Shown piece by piece: positions 1 to 14,425 of a stretch of 64,000 bases of DNA. Each line of letters begins with the position of its first letter. Within the stretch, counting starts at the first letter, position 1. The position numbers and the translations under genes were made by a program. The stretch comes from Lepidodermella squamata (taxonomy: Eukaryota; Gastrotricha). Location of the stretch: contig JBLDXI010000009.1 in the NCBI GenBank assembly GCA_047495785.1, positions 930,001 to 994,000 on the forward strand, given 5' to 3'. The notes below the pieces were generated by a model. The model was not told the DNA's origin. It worked only from the letters and a program-made list of their open reading frames with translations, and did not search any database.

Positions 1-1598
<1,598 letters not shown>

Positions 1599-3500
1599 TC
1601 AGCAGCAAAATTATAAAGAAAAAACCATGTAAATTGCCAGATAAGAAGTCAAACTATGTCATTTTAACACCCTATTTCAAAATTTAAAAAAAATTACAAC
1701 AATTTTCAAGGTGAACATCGAATGTTGCTCTGAGGTGACCCATTTGAGAAGATTCTAGGACTGTCAATGGCATTAGTATCATGGCGAAGCGGAGTGCATT
1801 TGTGCAGATATACCGCGTGCGACATTACGATAGACCCTGTTACTAAATATGATGTTTCAGAAGAAACCACTGCTTTTTCTTAAGACCGTCTTTCGCTCGA
1901 ACGCATTCAAGTAATATGCTAAAAATAATGCCCGCAATATAAGTGCTGCAAACGATATTAATGTGTAGAGGATAAGCAACTGACCGCCGGGTGAACCTTG
2001 CGGTGACGCAACAAACGCGATGTTGCGCAATTGCGCGATGCATGCATTAGTAAGTACCTACATAGTCCATGATGAAATAGCATGCTCGCCTCAGAAACAA
2101 ATAGAACAATGTTTCATGCGAAAGAATTGTATTTGCCGCTTGTCGCCGCGTCATAGACATTTTTCCTATCACTAAATATTGCAGCTAGAATAACATGGTC
2201 GCTCAGCACAAACACCCGCTCACAAACAGAACCAAATTTCTTTGACATTGCCGACCACTACTAGATAAAATATAACCGATCACAAATTTCGGGCTGCAGA
2301 CACAACTTTTCTGCTACCTAAACCGAGTTGTTATACGGCGCCTGAATAATGGAGCGAGCCTATAAGCGCTATCTCTATAGGTGGCAAAACAACCAGCTGT
2401 GAGCCATATCAGTAAGCAGAAGTGATGGTTTTTTGATGAAAATTGATAGCGATACCTACGAACATTTTTTGCAGCGGAACAAAGCAAACATAATTATACC
2501 GCAAAGTGTATGTTTAATGCTAATTTCTCACAACTTTATCAGTTGCTAATCTGCTCGTTTCTGGCCTAGAGCGACACGACGATTAAAAACAAAACGCTGC
2601 TGAATTGAATAGCAATAGCTATTGCAAGCTATCCTGATGAATCACGAGACCATTTCAAATAAACAATTTTCCGAGCAGATATTCTTTAATCAAGCGGTAT
2701 CACGCACATCAAACAAGACACATTTCTTAAGTGCGATAATTTTTTGTTTATCAATATCCTCTTTAAAAGAGCGTTCTATGCGCCGATAATCATGAGGTAC
2801 GAATAAAAGATTTTAATGCAACCTATGAAAATTAGCAACAGTCATCACTCGGTGGGGTTGTGAGTAATATTCTTTTGCTTGATGGAGGCGCGTGAAGATC
2901 ATCTCTCCAGCTGGGTACTGCTTACGCGCCACAGTTATCTCTCAAACAAGAGCTGTATGTATAACGGAAAAGACTTACGTTAAACTCCTAACACACAAAA
3001 TTCAAGTTAGTGGGCCATTCATTTTGATAGCAATTAAACTACTTTCAAGCTGTTTGTGGGCAAACTGATGGGCTATGGTTAGGGGCCGAAATAAAAAATA
3101 GCCCGCTTCCCGCTTTCGCATGTCCCGCCAACTTCAGATACGTTGCAAAAACTTGAAAGGTTAAATTATTTATTCCACCAATGAAGATAATTTCCCCTAC
3201 ATTGATGAAACGAGCTAAATTACCAAGAAACATCGCAATTTCTCGTTAAGCAATGGAGAAGGAATGGCAAAATTCGAAGTAATTAAAGCGATATGACGGA
3301 TGATAAGACTATAATGGCCAATGAGGGAGAAGTCGCCGAAGTAACTCACAAAGGAGCTGTGAAACACAAGCCATTAATATTGCACGGGTGAACAATTGAA
3401 GTATATTGCTCAATATCCAAACTAAGGTGTCTTAAGCTAATACCTGAATCAGAATAGACGATGGGTATAAAAAAACAGACAAATCGGGCCGCCATGTCTA

Positions 3501-3520
3501 TAGTTTTAGTTTTAGTTTTA
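3501..3520 (+). repeat. Short TTTTAG tandem repeat
   Basis: About three TTTTAG-like units in a row, with a further copy at about 3533-3540. It is a simple repeat in the gene-poor interval; no function is apparent. Confidence 0.6.
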
Positions 3521-4544
3521 ATTTCGGGGCATAGTTTTAGAATGCAGGAGCCTGAATACCAGGATACGAGATTTTAGTTCGTAGATATTATGAAAATTAC
3601 GTCATGTTTCTTCAGCTATTAGTCAGCTATTAGTGAAATCTCTAAGATTATTGAAGAGCGCTATCGAAACTCAAAAGCGCCAGCTAACAACAGCACGACG
3701 TATGAGAGCGTCAAGCGTCACATGCAGCAGCAGAGAAATAAGAGTTCTATCTCATCTAAATTCGCAGCACTAAAATAATCACACTGATTGCAAAACAGCC
3801 ACCAGAGTCCAGAACCTAGAAATTCGAAGTTGCATTCAAGAATGACAATAGTACCGGCAGCCAATGGCAAGGAGCAACGCAGTTCGCGAAGTTGCACCTC
3901 TTGTCATCCAACAATTTAGTTGAAGTAGAGTAGTCGTAGCAGTAGTAGATGATTCATTTTTCTTATCTCTGAAGAGTTTTACAGCCGCACTCCTCGAGAG
4001 AAAAGGAGGATGATCTTTGATGGTCGCCCAAGAGCAACCGACCGGTGGGGACCCTGTAGCGCCCTCTTCGGGTATAAGTACCCGGCAGCAGTTAGACAGT
4101 AGGTTTTGCCGAAATAGAATATCGAGTCTGTCCAGCGAGGAGCAAGGAGTACTTAACCCCTTAAGAGGCTAAAGAGGCGGTAGTTGCTCGGGCCACGCTT
4201 AATAAGCACCACGGCTTGGATGCCTCAAATCGTTTCCATGAACCATTAGAAACTTGGAACGTGTCTCAGAAGTCAGTAGCTGATAGCTGAACATATGCGC
4301 GGACATATCTGATAAATAGCGATATTCCATATTCCGCATTCCGTATCTAGCGAGACACTTATCGCATCTGAGAAGACCCGCTATCAAACAAATATAATGG
4401 GTTTTGTTAAAAGCTCCTCCTGATCCTGCTTTCAAGCTTGTTGAAGGCAAGATTTTGGGTATGCGTTTCAGCTAGTCGATGGTCATGGTTCAGTCCTGAG
4501 TCCTGAGTAACCGGAGCATTCAATATTTAACATGAATATGTATA

Positions 4545-4645
4545 CTATGTATGAAGTATCCGAGTATGAAGTAAGCATATAAAGCAATATAAAGCAATCT
4601 CATTGTCAATCTATCTCATTCAATCTCTCATGCAATCTCATCATA
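4545..4645 (+). repeat. Cluster of short AT-rich direct repeats
   Basis: Imperfect copies of AGTATGAAGTA, AGCAATATAA and CAATCTCAT are packed into about 100 bp. The pattern suggests a decayed minisatellite. No open frame crosses it. Confidence 0.5.
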
Positions 4646-5545
4646 ATTTTTCGGCATCTACTTATAATATTTGACCTTTAAAATAAATTATGAACAATAA
4701 GAAATTATTTATCACAATTATATACGAGAGCAAAAATTCAATATTAATGTTTATGTTGGCGTACCGAGAGCGACCGACCCTCTTGCAAAAAAGCCGAGAG
4801 GCCGCAGTCGCCAAGAAAGCTCCAAGAGGCTCCAAGGACAGAAAGAACATGCGAACTACAGGAACTTCCTACTTCCCAGCTACGAAAGAGTTTGCAGACT
4901 CATATCAAGGTTTTTTCTTGCCTACAAACTCAATTTAAATTCTTCTTTTTTAATTGCTGCGAATGAAAAAGGTTAGGTTCACTGTTTGGTTCATCCACGG
5001 GTAGTAGCCGATAGCCGAGCCCGAGATTGATGTAACATTACTTGGGCATGTGGTCCATGACTATGAATCACAATTTTACCGAATTGATTGATGATTTAAA
5101 CCTCTGTAATCGAATGAGTTGACGGGCTCGTGTCGTTTTCATTTACAGTATATGGTAGTTCTATTATATCTTTCTCATATCATATCAGCTTCTTTCACTT
5201 CTATCATTTCTTGAGTATGATCAGAAGACCATCTGATCAAAACTAGCGGCTCAACAGTAATTTTTGTCGAATAACTGCGATCAGGGTAAAATACTCAATT
5301 TTATTTCTGGCTCTCGCTAGTTCATTTCCTTATTTGTGAACATTCTTATTGTATATTTGTTCTGCGAATCTGCATTTGCCAGCATATTCCTTGAATAAAC
5401 GCCTATTTCAGGAAGAACTTATGGAAATGAAATCTTGTGGTGATTTATTTACAATCTTGTGCTGTAAATTAATTGTGTGCAGTCAGTGAACTGTTAATAC
5501 TCTTTTTGTACATTTATAGAAAGCTTTTTTGAATGGATTGATGGC

Positions 5546-7367
5546 ATGAGCAATTACTCCCGAGATTATTATCCGAGGGCAAGGTATGATATAAACTTTT
5601 ACTGTTGATCGTGGTTACATGTTGCCTAAACGATTATACTTTTAGTGGGCTAAGCCATCCATCGAAGTTGCCATCTGTTGCCCAAACCTTGCGCCGATAT
5701 CCGACGGATTCAACCTCTAGAGTGACTTCTTACATCACCCCTAAACCATCAAGTATTGGAATAGGACCATCTGAGTATCGTGATTTGAAAATTCACGCCT
5801 CATCAACAGCCGCGTCGCAGCCATTCAGCACGACTTACACGACCAGTTATAGCAGCTCTAATTCGTTATCTTCTTCTGGTAAAACGATAGTTATCAATTT
5901 GACATTGAGAGTAATCTATGGTTAACTTGTACAGATGTGACTCTGACTAGAAAACCTTCGGTATCCAATCATTTGCAGATGCTACAGCCCTCATATAGCG
6001 TCAATGATCGCAGTCTGCAGCCTGAAAAATCTGTGCCTATTAAAGTTCAGTATGCAGATGAAATCGTGGAACCCCAGCAACCGGTATTTTCTTTCTGCCT
6101 TAGATGAAAAATATCATTGCCGATGTGATTACAGAGACCCGGTAAACGATATGCTTCCGCTGGATTTTGTGGCCTGAGAAATTTGGGCAACACTTGTTTT
6201 ATGAACTCGGTTATTCAATGTCTCAGCAATACCAAATGGCTGCTGGAATACATTTTGAATGGGGAATATCGGAAAGATTTAAACACAACCACCAGTACTT
6301 GCAAAGGCGCTCTTATTTCGGCGTTCGCTGATCTTTTGACCAGCATGTGGGATGGTGTATCTACCTGCGTGTCTCCTTCGGCCTTCAAATCTGCTGTTCA
6401 GCAATTTGCACCTCGCTTTTCGGGATACAATCAACAAGATAGTCAAGAATTTCTTCGCTATCTTCTTCAAGGTCTTCAGGAAGACGTTAACCATATTCGA
6501 CAGCGCGTGAAAGTGAAACCACTTGATGACAAAGCAATTGATCAGCTGCCTGTCGAAGAACGTGCTGATATCTACTGGCAACATTATCACAAATTTGAAG
6601 ACAGCAAAATTGTCGATATTTTTGTTGGTCAGCTCAAATCAACCCTTAAAGTAAGTGATGCGTTGAACACATCATGAATCATAGCGATGAATCGTGGTTT
6701 TTATTTATTTATTCACAGTGTCAAGTCTGCGGATATGAAAGTATTGCTTTCGACCCATTTTGGGATCTTTCGCTACCTATTTCCAAAGGCTATGTGAGTA
6801 CACAAATGATTTTTTAATAAAATATTTTAATGAATTATTACCAGAACACGAAAGTCGATCTCCTTCAGTGTATTTCCAACTTCATGAAGGAAGAAATCCT
6901 TGATGGCCAAGAGCGAGCTAGATGCGATCGCTGTCAAAAACAGCAGCGTTGCACCAAGCGGTTTTCCATCCATCGATTCCCAAGTATTCTGGTCCTTCAT
7001 CTCAAGAGATTCTCGCAAGGCTCTTATGGAACTAAGTTGACCACCCTGGTCGATTTCCCTGTGACCGGTTTGAATTTGGCCCAGTTTTGTGATTCTCGTA
7101 AGCCAATTTTTCTATGTTCTCACTGATAACTAATCAATGAACTTTTTTGTAGCCCATGGCGGCATCCCGAGCTACGATTTGTATGCAATTAGTAATCACT
7201 CTGGAAGTATGTATTCTGGACACTATACTGCGTATGCTCGTCATCCTTACGATATGAGGTGGTACGAATATAACGACAGCCGAGTTTCATCAATTTCATC
7301 GAGGTCATTGGTCACTCCGGAAGCTTATGTTTTATTCTACGAGCAGACTTCACAGTCCAACTATTAG
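5546..7367 (+). CDS. USP2: USP2/USP21-type ubiquitin-specific protease
   Basis: Seven exons: 5546-5583, 5646-5878, 5935-6083, 6135-6650, 6719-6793, 6845-7097 and 7153-7367, giving 492 aa with phases consistent throughout. The USP core starts at GLRNLGNTCFMNSVIQCL, which contains the catalytic Cys. It continues with GYNQQDSQEFLRYLL (QQD box), two zinc CxxC pairs (CQVCG and CDRCQ), the motif LVLHLKRFS, and the His box SGHYTAY with the downstream Asn/Asp of YNDSRV. Residue spacing and flanks match USP2 and USP21 more than other USPs. The ~140-residue N-terminal part is Ser/Thr/Pro-rich and low complexity, as in USP2. The enzyme removes ubiquitin from substrates in the cytosol or nucleus. Catalytic residues all appear intact. 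Confidence 0.93.
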
Positions 7368-8420
7368 CACCTCAATACGCTGTGCAGAAACCCGATGCTC
7401 TTTGGTTTCGTTTTGATCATTGGAACTTTTAGTTCTTTCAAAATGGGACGGGGTCACAAACTAAATGTTATTATTCACCTGTCATTACAAAATCTTTGAG
7501 TGTGTGTTGTTTGTTGTTTATGTTTTCACTCAGATTTCAAGAGTCGAATTTATTCTGATAAGTTAACAGCTATATTTTATTACTTCGTTTTCATATGACT
7601 GATTTTCTAATACGAATCGATAATTTGTTTATGCATTACTATATTGTTGTTGCCTTTTATATAAGTACTTCAAGAAACGAACAAATCTTCTGTTATTTAA
7701 CATTATTAGCAAAATTTCAAATGAATATTTTATATTTAAATTTAAAGATTATTTTGTTTAAATTGAAATGGGTGAATGCACGTGTGCATTGGTCGCATTG
7801 GTAACGCATATCACTGTACATATTACCACCGGGTTTAAGAGGGCAGTTTTTGGTATCGAACTTCTGCCATTATAGATTTCACTACACAATCTCGGCCATG
7901 TAATATCTTGGCTAATTATTGAATACTACTATTATTAGTATTTCGACGGGGAACGAATCTTTAATTGAAAGAGGAGCTTCGTATTGAATAGCCTTAAATT
8001 TTTGCGTGTCACGAACCTTCTTCTTGTTAAACCACAGATAATTATCCAGAGCATTATTCTTACTTTCTCCATGTTAAAAAAACGAAACTATAGAATGAAA
8101 ACCACTCGCGAAATAAAAGCGTTGAGACAGACAATAATCGGTGTTTATTTTGTTACTTTTCAACTACATAGAATCATGATAATAACTTGAGGGTTTCATT
8201 TGATAAAAAGCCAGAAATTCAGGAAATAACAAGGTAGTAGCGGATTGCAGTCGAGATGAACTAGCAAGCGTGAAGTCAATCGCGTCGAATCCAACGTCAC
8301 CATTGGAGAGCAAGTAAAAGTAGAAATAAAGTAATAATTTCATTCTTACAACGCTGTGAAATTAAAATTAGTTGGAATCAGTACAGCAGCACCGAAACGA
8401 CAATTAACATGATTAAATAC
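7368..8420. other. Convergent 3' intergenic region
   Basis: About 1 kb lies between the stops of the USP2-like gene (+) and ANKFY1 (-). It is AT-rich with scattered T-runs and no convincing ORF; two 60-70 aa frames at 7595-7804 and 7984-8190 are composition artefacts. It presumably holds the 3' UTRs of both genes. Confidence 0.6.
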
Positions 8421-11400
8421 TCACATAGAACGATAACTTATCACATCGAAACAAGTGTCACAAACTCGAACAGGCTTTCCAAGACCAAATTTCAATATTG
8501 GCACTTCCTTAGCTGTGCATTTTGCACACAACAATCGTCCACAATGGCGACAGTGATGTTTTCGGGTGGTTATACCAAATTTCCCGCCACATTCCTGGCA
8601 AACTTCGCCGTTACCCCACGCAGGTTCCTTTTCGACTATGTCGAGAAGTTTAATCAACAGTTGCTTTGATGCGACCGGGAAATTGAACATGGAGTAATTT
8701 TGCCGGTTTACAGTAGCCAGTCTTGCGCCAACTTTAACCAAACTGCGGCACAAGGGAGCATTGCCTCGCATGTAGGCCAGCAAAAGTACTGTATTTTCCT
8801 CTTCGTCTTCCTCATCGATGTTATATTCGGGAAGAGCCTCTCGAAAAGCTTCGAAAATCTGAGCAGCATTTTCTTTGCAGTAGTGCCCAATACACAAAAA
8901 CGGAGTCAGCCCCCTTTAACATTTCAAATTTAAACGGCTAGAACATAGAAATATGCAGAAAGAAAACTTGCTTTCCATTCAGCATTGAAACGTTAACTCG
9001 GCCATGTTCGCTCAACAGCTGTTTTACCACGCCCAAGTTTCCTTCGACGATAGCAACATGCAACACTGTGTTGCCTTGGTCATCCTGAGCATTCGGGTCG
9101 AGGCCTTTTTCCAGCAAAACGGAAACTATTTCGGGTTTGTCCGACTTCCCAGCCAAATGAAGCGCCGTTTGTCTGGACTTGGTGACAGCTCCGAGATTAA
9201 TGTTTGTCAGCAATAGATGCCGAATAAGCAACTCAGAGCCGTGAATAGCCGCCAAATGAATCGCTGTGTAACCGAAATCATTGGTTTTTGCGTTGCCGTT
9301 AACTTGCTTTGATAGTAGGAAAAGAACTGATTCCAAATCCCCTTTCACGATGGCTTGGTGTAATAAGGTGTAACCCTTGCTGTCCGGCTATTTAAAATGC
9401 ATGATTTAATCTGAAAATTCACAAAAAGGACCTTACCAGCTCGGTGACATCTTTATTGCGATCTATCATAGCTTGAGCGGCGTCATGGTTGCGTAGAGTC
9501 ATAGCTCGAACGAAAGCAGTATCCCCAGCTTTATTTTTCACGGTCAAATCCAAGCCAGGATGAGACAGCAGCAAACGAATAACTGTTTGGTTTTGATTGT
9601 CAACGGCAATATGAAGAGCCGTGTTGCCATCAACATCTTGATCATTTATACGAGCGTCGCGCTCAATCAGGGCCTGAACGACCTGTTCCAAGTTCCAACA
9701 TGACGCCAAATGCAAGGGCGTTGATTTTTCACGAGCGATATCAGCGCCTTCTCCATTTGGACCGACCCGTCGCGGACTGTTGACATCGCAGTGATTATGA
9801 ACTAGAAAAACGGCAACCGGTTCGTTGTTTTCATCGATCGCGCGATGAAGCAGGTTTTGGAGCGATCCTTCAGGACCAGAATGCCAAAAATCTCGATCGG
9901 CTCCGAAATTGATAAGCTGCTGAGCAATTGTCAGTTGGCCTTTTTGCAGAGCAGACCAAAGAGGGCAGAAATCGTCACTTCGCAGGTCGTTCGGATTGGC
10001 GTTGTGCCGACACAGCGATTCAACAACTGCCGGCAACTGGCAATCAATGGAAAGTTCAAGAGGTGTTTGATTTTGCACAGTTCGGGTGTTGACGTCAGCA
10101 CCGTTGTCAACAAGAAAAATAGCCGTCTTCGTGTCTTTGTATAAAATAGCTTGGTGTAGTAAGGTAAGCCCAGCAGAATTTCTCTCGTTGACTATTTGTT
10201 CGCTTGTGCTACGAGATGATGCTATTGTTCCAGTTCCAGAGCTCAAAGCTACCAGCATTTGTTTGGCATAGTCGTGGAGGCCACACCAAAGCGCGAGTCT
10301 GTTTATTTTAATTTAAAATGGGAATGAGAAGTTTCTAGAATGTTTACGCAAATGGTGTCTGGTCAGCGGAATTGCGAATAGGTAAAGCCGGCCTGGATTG
10401 TTCGATGTGCTCAAGAAACAACTGGACAATTGATCGATGCCTTGATTCAATCGCCAAATGCAGCGCAGTCTGACCAGTCGTAGTACTTCCAGATCTGAAA
10501 AATTTGCAATAGGCATTGCCTCCCAACCATGAAATATATTATATCAGCTTACGCAACTGCTTCAGTCGTTTGCAGCTTAACATTAGCTCCGCCGGCCAAT
10601 AGATGCCTCGCAACTTTAACCAGCCCTCTTAGAGCAGCGAAATGCAATACTGTCAAACCGCGGCGGTTGGTCGCATCGATCTGAAACAAATCAAATTGGT
10701 AAGGGCAATGCGATGAATTCTGAGCTAACTTGAGCTCCGCGGTCGAGCAAGAATAGACAGGACTCCTCATTGCCGGCATCGGCAGCAAGGTGAGCCAATG
10801 TATCACCTGTTTCAGGATTAATAGCATCAGGAGATGCGCCATGCTCGATCAATTTTTCGGCGAAAAAATAGTCATTGTCTGATAGAGAAATCAACGCCAA
10901 GGCAAGAGCTGTCTGGCCCGCATTATTAGTGACTTCCAACTGCACGTTTTTGGATTCAATCAGTAGAGTGAATACCGGCTTGTTTTTTGTTATAATACTC
11001 GTTTGTAGAGCCGTGTTTCCCGTGCTGGTTTCTCGGTGCGTAAATGCGTTTGTCTGCATGCCAATATTTTTTAGCACATGTCTGGTTATTTGTTCCAGTG
11101 CCTCGCGTTGGCTATCGCTCAATGCAGTTGCATCATGGGCTGCTAATAAGTGTAGAACACCCTGCCCAGTACTATGCACAGGCAATCCAGGATTCGCACG
11201 ATTATTAAGCAGGAAAGTTGCCGAAAATTCGTCAACTGAATGAAGGCAAACCCGTAATTCATAATGAAAAATGGAAATAACTTCATACTTTTCACGGCAG
11301 CCTTGTGAAGCAGAGTAACGCCATCACGGCCATAGTGATTAACGTCCACTCCGTGATTTATCAAGTTAGTTGCAACTGAAGACTGCTTTGTTGCAAGTGC

Positions 11401-12564
11401 AATAGCCAAAGGTGATTCGCCCAATTCATCAAGCTCGTGAAGTTTCTCGTGTAACTTTAATAATATAAATAATGTGAAAAACAAAGGATCACCCGTTGCT
11501 AGAACTCACCCTGCTGCTAAATTCTACCAGATAGAGAAAAACAATATCCTCGCGACGAAGACGGATACATGTGTGCAGCGGGTATTTAGACTTTTCTTTT
11601 AAGATGCCATACAAACTTGAGGCCGACATTGCCGAGAAATCGTCGCTGCTGAATTTGTCCTGAAGCAAAATAATATTTTCAAGTCAATGGAGAAAAGGGG
11701 ATTCATTAAAAAACAAAATGTAAACATATCAACTAGTTACATGGCAATAAAACAACAAAACTATGTCTTCAATTTCTTGATTTCGCCTACCTCAGGTGAT
11801 TCGGATAGCTATAATCATGTCTGAAAGTTGCTAATAATAGAACGCAGCTCATTCATACTTACCCAATGAGTCGAAATCAACTCAGAACAATAATCCTTAA
11901 GCAATGGAGCGGACAGCTGTTCAGCGACTTGAAACAGCCGAATGCAGTTTTGCAGACCAACCAAAGAAACTAGGCTCCGCTCGCTTTTCTCTGACAGTGT
12001 TCTTAAATCGAACTGACGAGACGCTTTAAGCAGCCCGACAAGTAAAGTTTCGTTGCCAGTTAAAGGCAATTTGTCGGTATATACCCACTGAAAAAGGTGA
12101 TAGGCCACGTCGTGGTCCATGTTCCTCAAATCAAGCTCATCAATTGATGTCAGGTCGCCCCAGTTTCGACTTCTCGCATCGAGAACAAATTTGTGCGCTT
12201 TTAGAGAGCTTTGCTTTAAATGTATGGTCAAGTCGCTGAATCTCGCATTGTCGAATAGCTCAGCGACTTTCGAGACCAGTTTCCCGATGAAAGATCCGCC
12301 CTGGTCGCCATTTGGCCCATTGCTGTTTTCGTCACCATCTTCGATTCCACTTGGCAAGCGCAATCCAGCTGCATGGAACTGGGTCTTTAGCAGGTCGTAT
12401 TTTCGTTCGTAATCAGCGCATCGATTCTGAAGTCGCACGTATTCCTCTTTCAACAAACGTAGGTGCTGTTCGAGTCGATGAACTTCATCATCGGCTGAAA
12501 AGATACGTCTTGAAAGGGCTATGCTTGGAATTAAAAACTACTCACCGTGCGAGGGAGATTGCAT
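8421..12564 (-). CDS. ANKFY1: Rabankyrin-5 (BTB-ankyrin-FYVE endosomal protein)
   Basis: Ten exons: 12564-12546, 12494-11863, 11659-11510, 11454-11289, 11235-10730, 10680-10553, 10494-10348, 10298-9437, 9387-8972 and 8913-8421. They total 3519 nt and 1172 aa, close to the ~1170 aa of vertebrate Rabankyrin-5, and every junction keeps phase. The order is a short N-terminal coiled coil, a BTB domain (~85-190), about 20 ankyrin repeats (~250-1000) and a C-terminal FYVE finger (~1108-1168) with RKHHCRHCGR and paired zinc cysteines. The family binds PI3P and Rab5 on early endosomes and promotes macropinocytosis and retromer-linked sorting. The intron 8914-8971 uses a GC donor (see findings). The start lies only 46 bp downstream of the MePCE-like stop. 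Confidence 0.96.
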
Positions 12565-12610
12565 TACCCTGCTGCCAACACCAGAATTTTAAATTCAACT
12601 ACAAAGTAAT

Positions 12611-13391
12611 TTATTTAAAAAATATATAGATTGGGCGAGAAAAACTAGTAAATGAGCAACTGGTTTCGTTCGCAAAAACATAGCGGGTATATCCAAGAGT
12701 CATCAAATAACCGATAAAATCATCCGGTTTGAATGTGATTTCCTTGTAATTTTTGCTCATCTGAGAGCTCAGTTTACGCCGATGAGTATAAGAAGAAAAG
12801 GGCTGCGGTTCTAGAATGAAAACACCATTCTCGCGCAGATTAATAAAGCATCGTCGAAAAAACAGCTTCAAGCCCTCGTCGCCCCAATGCAGGTGGACCC
12901 ATTTCGTTACGTTCAAGCACAGTATTACATCGAATTCAGGACGGACCAAAGCAAGAGATGACTCGGTTTTGGGAACATAATCCGTGACTGAAAACTGAAT
13001 GATTCTCGCCGAAGTTTGAAGGTCATGAAAATAGTGCTTCATATTTTTACGTGCCACACTGATAACATGCGGATCGATATCAATCCCCACCATCTAGGGA
13101 ATAAAAAAATAGATAACGTATGTCATCTGATTACATCAATGTTACCTTTTTCGGAAAAAAATCGCGAGCAATAGAAAGAGACACATGACCAATGTTACAT
13201 CCAATATCTAACACGTCTTTCGAGTGGAACCATTCTGGGCGAAAAAACACCAGCCTTGGATCGGATGAGCGAAGATCGTTATCCACCTCTTCGCAATTTC
13301 TCGTGTTGTCATTGGCAACAGCTTGCTGTCTTTTACCGTAATAGGAGTTGTAATTACCATACACGAATTTACGCTTCTTTTTATTGTCCAT
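12611..13391 (-). CDS. MEPCE: MePCE/Bin3-family RNA methylphosphate capping methyltransferase
   Basis: Two exons, 13391-13146 and 13093-12611, with a 52-bp intron; 242 aa. The SAM-binding motif I reads DVLDIGCNIGHVSLSIA, followed by VGIDIDPHVISVARKN. The Bin3 signature is clear: ILCLNVTKWVHLHWGDEGLK, then ILEPQPFSSY, then KPDDFIGYL and RPIYIFFK at the end. The family adds a methyl group to the gamma-phosphate of 7SK or U6 RNA. The protein is much shorter than human MePCE because the long disordered N-terminus is absent. BCDIN3D is the alternative family member, but the WVHLHWGDEGL box fits MePCE/Bin3 well. The stop codon overlaps an AATAAA signal. Confidence 0.9.
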
Positions 13392-13482
13392 CGTTCATAT
13401 TTTTAACTAAACTCCTATGAAACGGAATCATAGGTTAGCAAATTTTCCAATTTGCAACATTAAATATACGTGGTATCACGAG

Positions 13483-14425
13483 TCATGCTCCTGGGGACGT
13501 AACAAGGAATTTAAAAGCAGATGACCAGCACCTAGGGTTACAAGAAGGTTTAGACCGGGAAAAAACGGTGCAAAATAACTGACTTGTCAAAGTCAATCTT
13601 CTACGCCCAAGTCGATCATTTGCTCGAGGCTTTTTCGGAGATCTCTTAGGAGAAGAACTCGAGGGCTGATTGAGCGCCGCTCTAGGACCCTGTTGATCGG
13701 CATCTATCTCAATAACCAGGGGTGCCATGTGTTCTATTTCTCGTTTTCTCTTTTTTTGTATGGGTTTTGCAGCGGAGACGAAAGTTGTCGATAAGCGACG
13801 TCTGAACCTCTGGAAATCATTAAAATTTGTTCGACTTTGCAGGAAATATAGGCGAGATATACCTCTGTGGGATTAGATGAAAGATTCGATATCAAATCTT
13901 TCACAGCGTCTCCTTTAGAATTCGCTACGGTCAAGGCACTACGGCCGTACTGAAACGTGAAAGATGGTCAAAGCAGGCGATAATAAAATCAAGCTATGTA
14001 ACCTTGTCCTCGATCGAAAAATTAGCTTTAGCGTCTATAAGTAATTCTATAATTGGAGTGCACTTGCGCTCAATGGCCCAGTGAAGTGGAGTCATGCCAA
14101 GCAAATCTGGTAAATCGACATCAGCACCCCAATCGAGGAGGACTTCGACAACATCAACAGCGCAGGCACGTGCAGCTATATTCAAGGATGTTTGATTCAA
14201 TTTGTTAATTGCATCCACTAAATAGCCATTCTTAGCGAGGATTAAAGCCATGCGAGCAGATCCAGAACAACATGCCAAATGCAAAGCACTATTGCCCAGA
14301 AGGTCGGTTGCGACATGATTGCCACCAGTCTGAATTAGACGCTCCACAGTTTCATACTGTAGATCGATTACGGCTTGAATTAGCTCATTTGAACGCGTCG
14401 AAACAGAAGACGATGTTCGAATCAT
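13483..14425 (-). CDS. GABP-beta-like ankyrin repeat protein
   Basis: Three exons: 14425-14003, 13949-13863 and 13809-13483; 278 aa. Four to five ankyrin repeats fill residues ~10-165. Repeat phrases such as TDLLGNSALHLA and LLGMTPLHWAIE resemble GABPB, whose repeats bind the ETS factor GABPA. After the repeats come a basic stretch (KKRKRE), a possible nuclear signal, and a Ser/Pro/Lys/Arg-rich tail with no visible leucine zipper. GABPB normally forms the transcription-activating partner in a nuclear complex. Since ankyrin repeats are hard to assign, this is a family-level call. The last ~30 residues are low in family signal and could be altered by an unseen splice. Confidence 0.65.

Larger units (their letters stand above)
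1599..5545. other. Gene-poor divergent interval between RXR and USP2-like gene
   Basis: About 3.9 kb lies between two divergently transcribed start codons, far longer than other gaps in this window. No ORF here shows family similarity or a plausible exon chain. Short ORFs at 1843-2043, 3045-3233, 4199-4450 and 4662-4938 look accidental. It contains a small TTTTAG repeat, a TATA-bearing palindrome and a stretch of short AT-rich direct repeats (listed separately). A regulatory role for RXR is an inference from position only. Confidence 0.6.

Noticed and set aside
4690-4938. 82-aa plus-strand frame and overlapping minus-strand frame
   Set aside because: Both strands are open over the same stretch and neither resembles a protein family.
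7780-7850. tRNA-like A-box pattern (GGTCGCATTGGTAACGC)
   Set aside because: No B-box and no acceptor stem pairing at the right distance.
8190-8420. Possible extra ANKFY1 3' exon after a GTGAGT overlapping the stop codon
   Set aside because: The extended frame is AT-rich and shows no similarity to the family, whose proteins end shortly after the FYVE finger; the GT may serve a 3' UTR intron at most.
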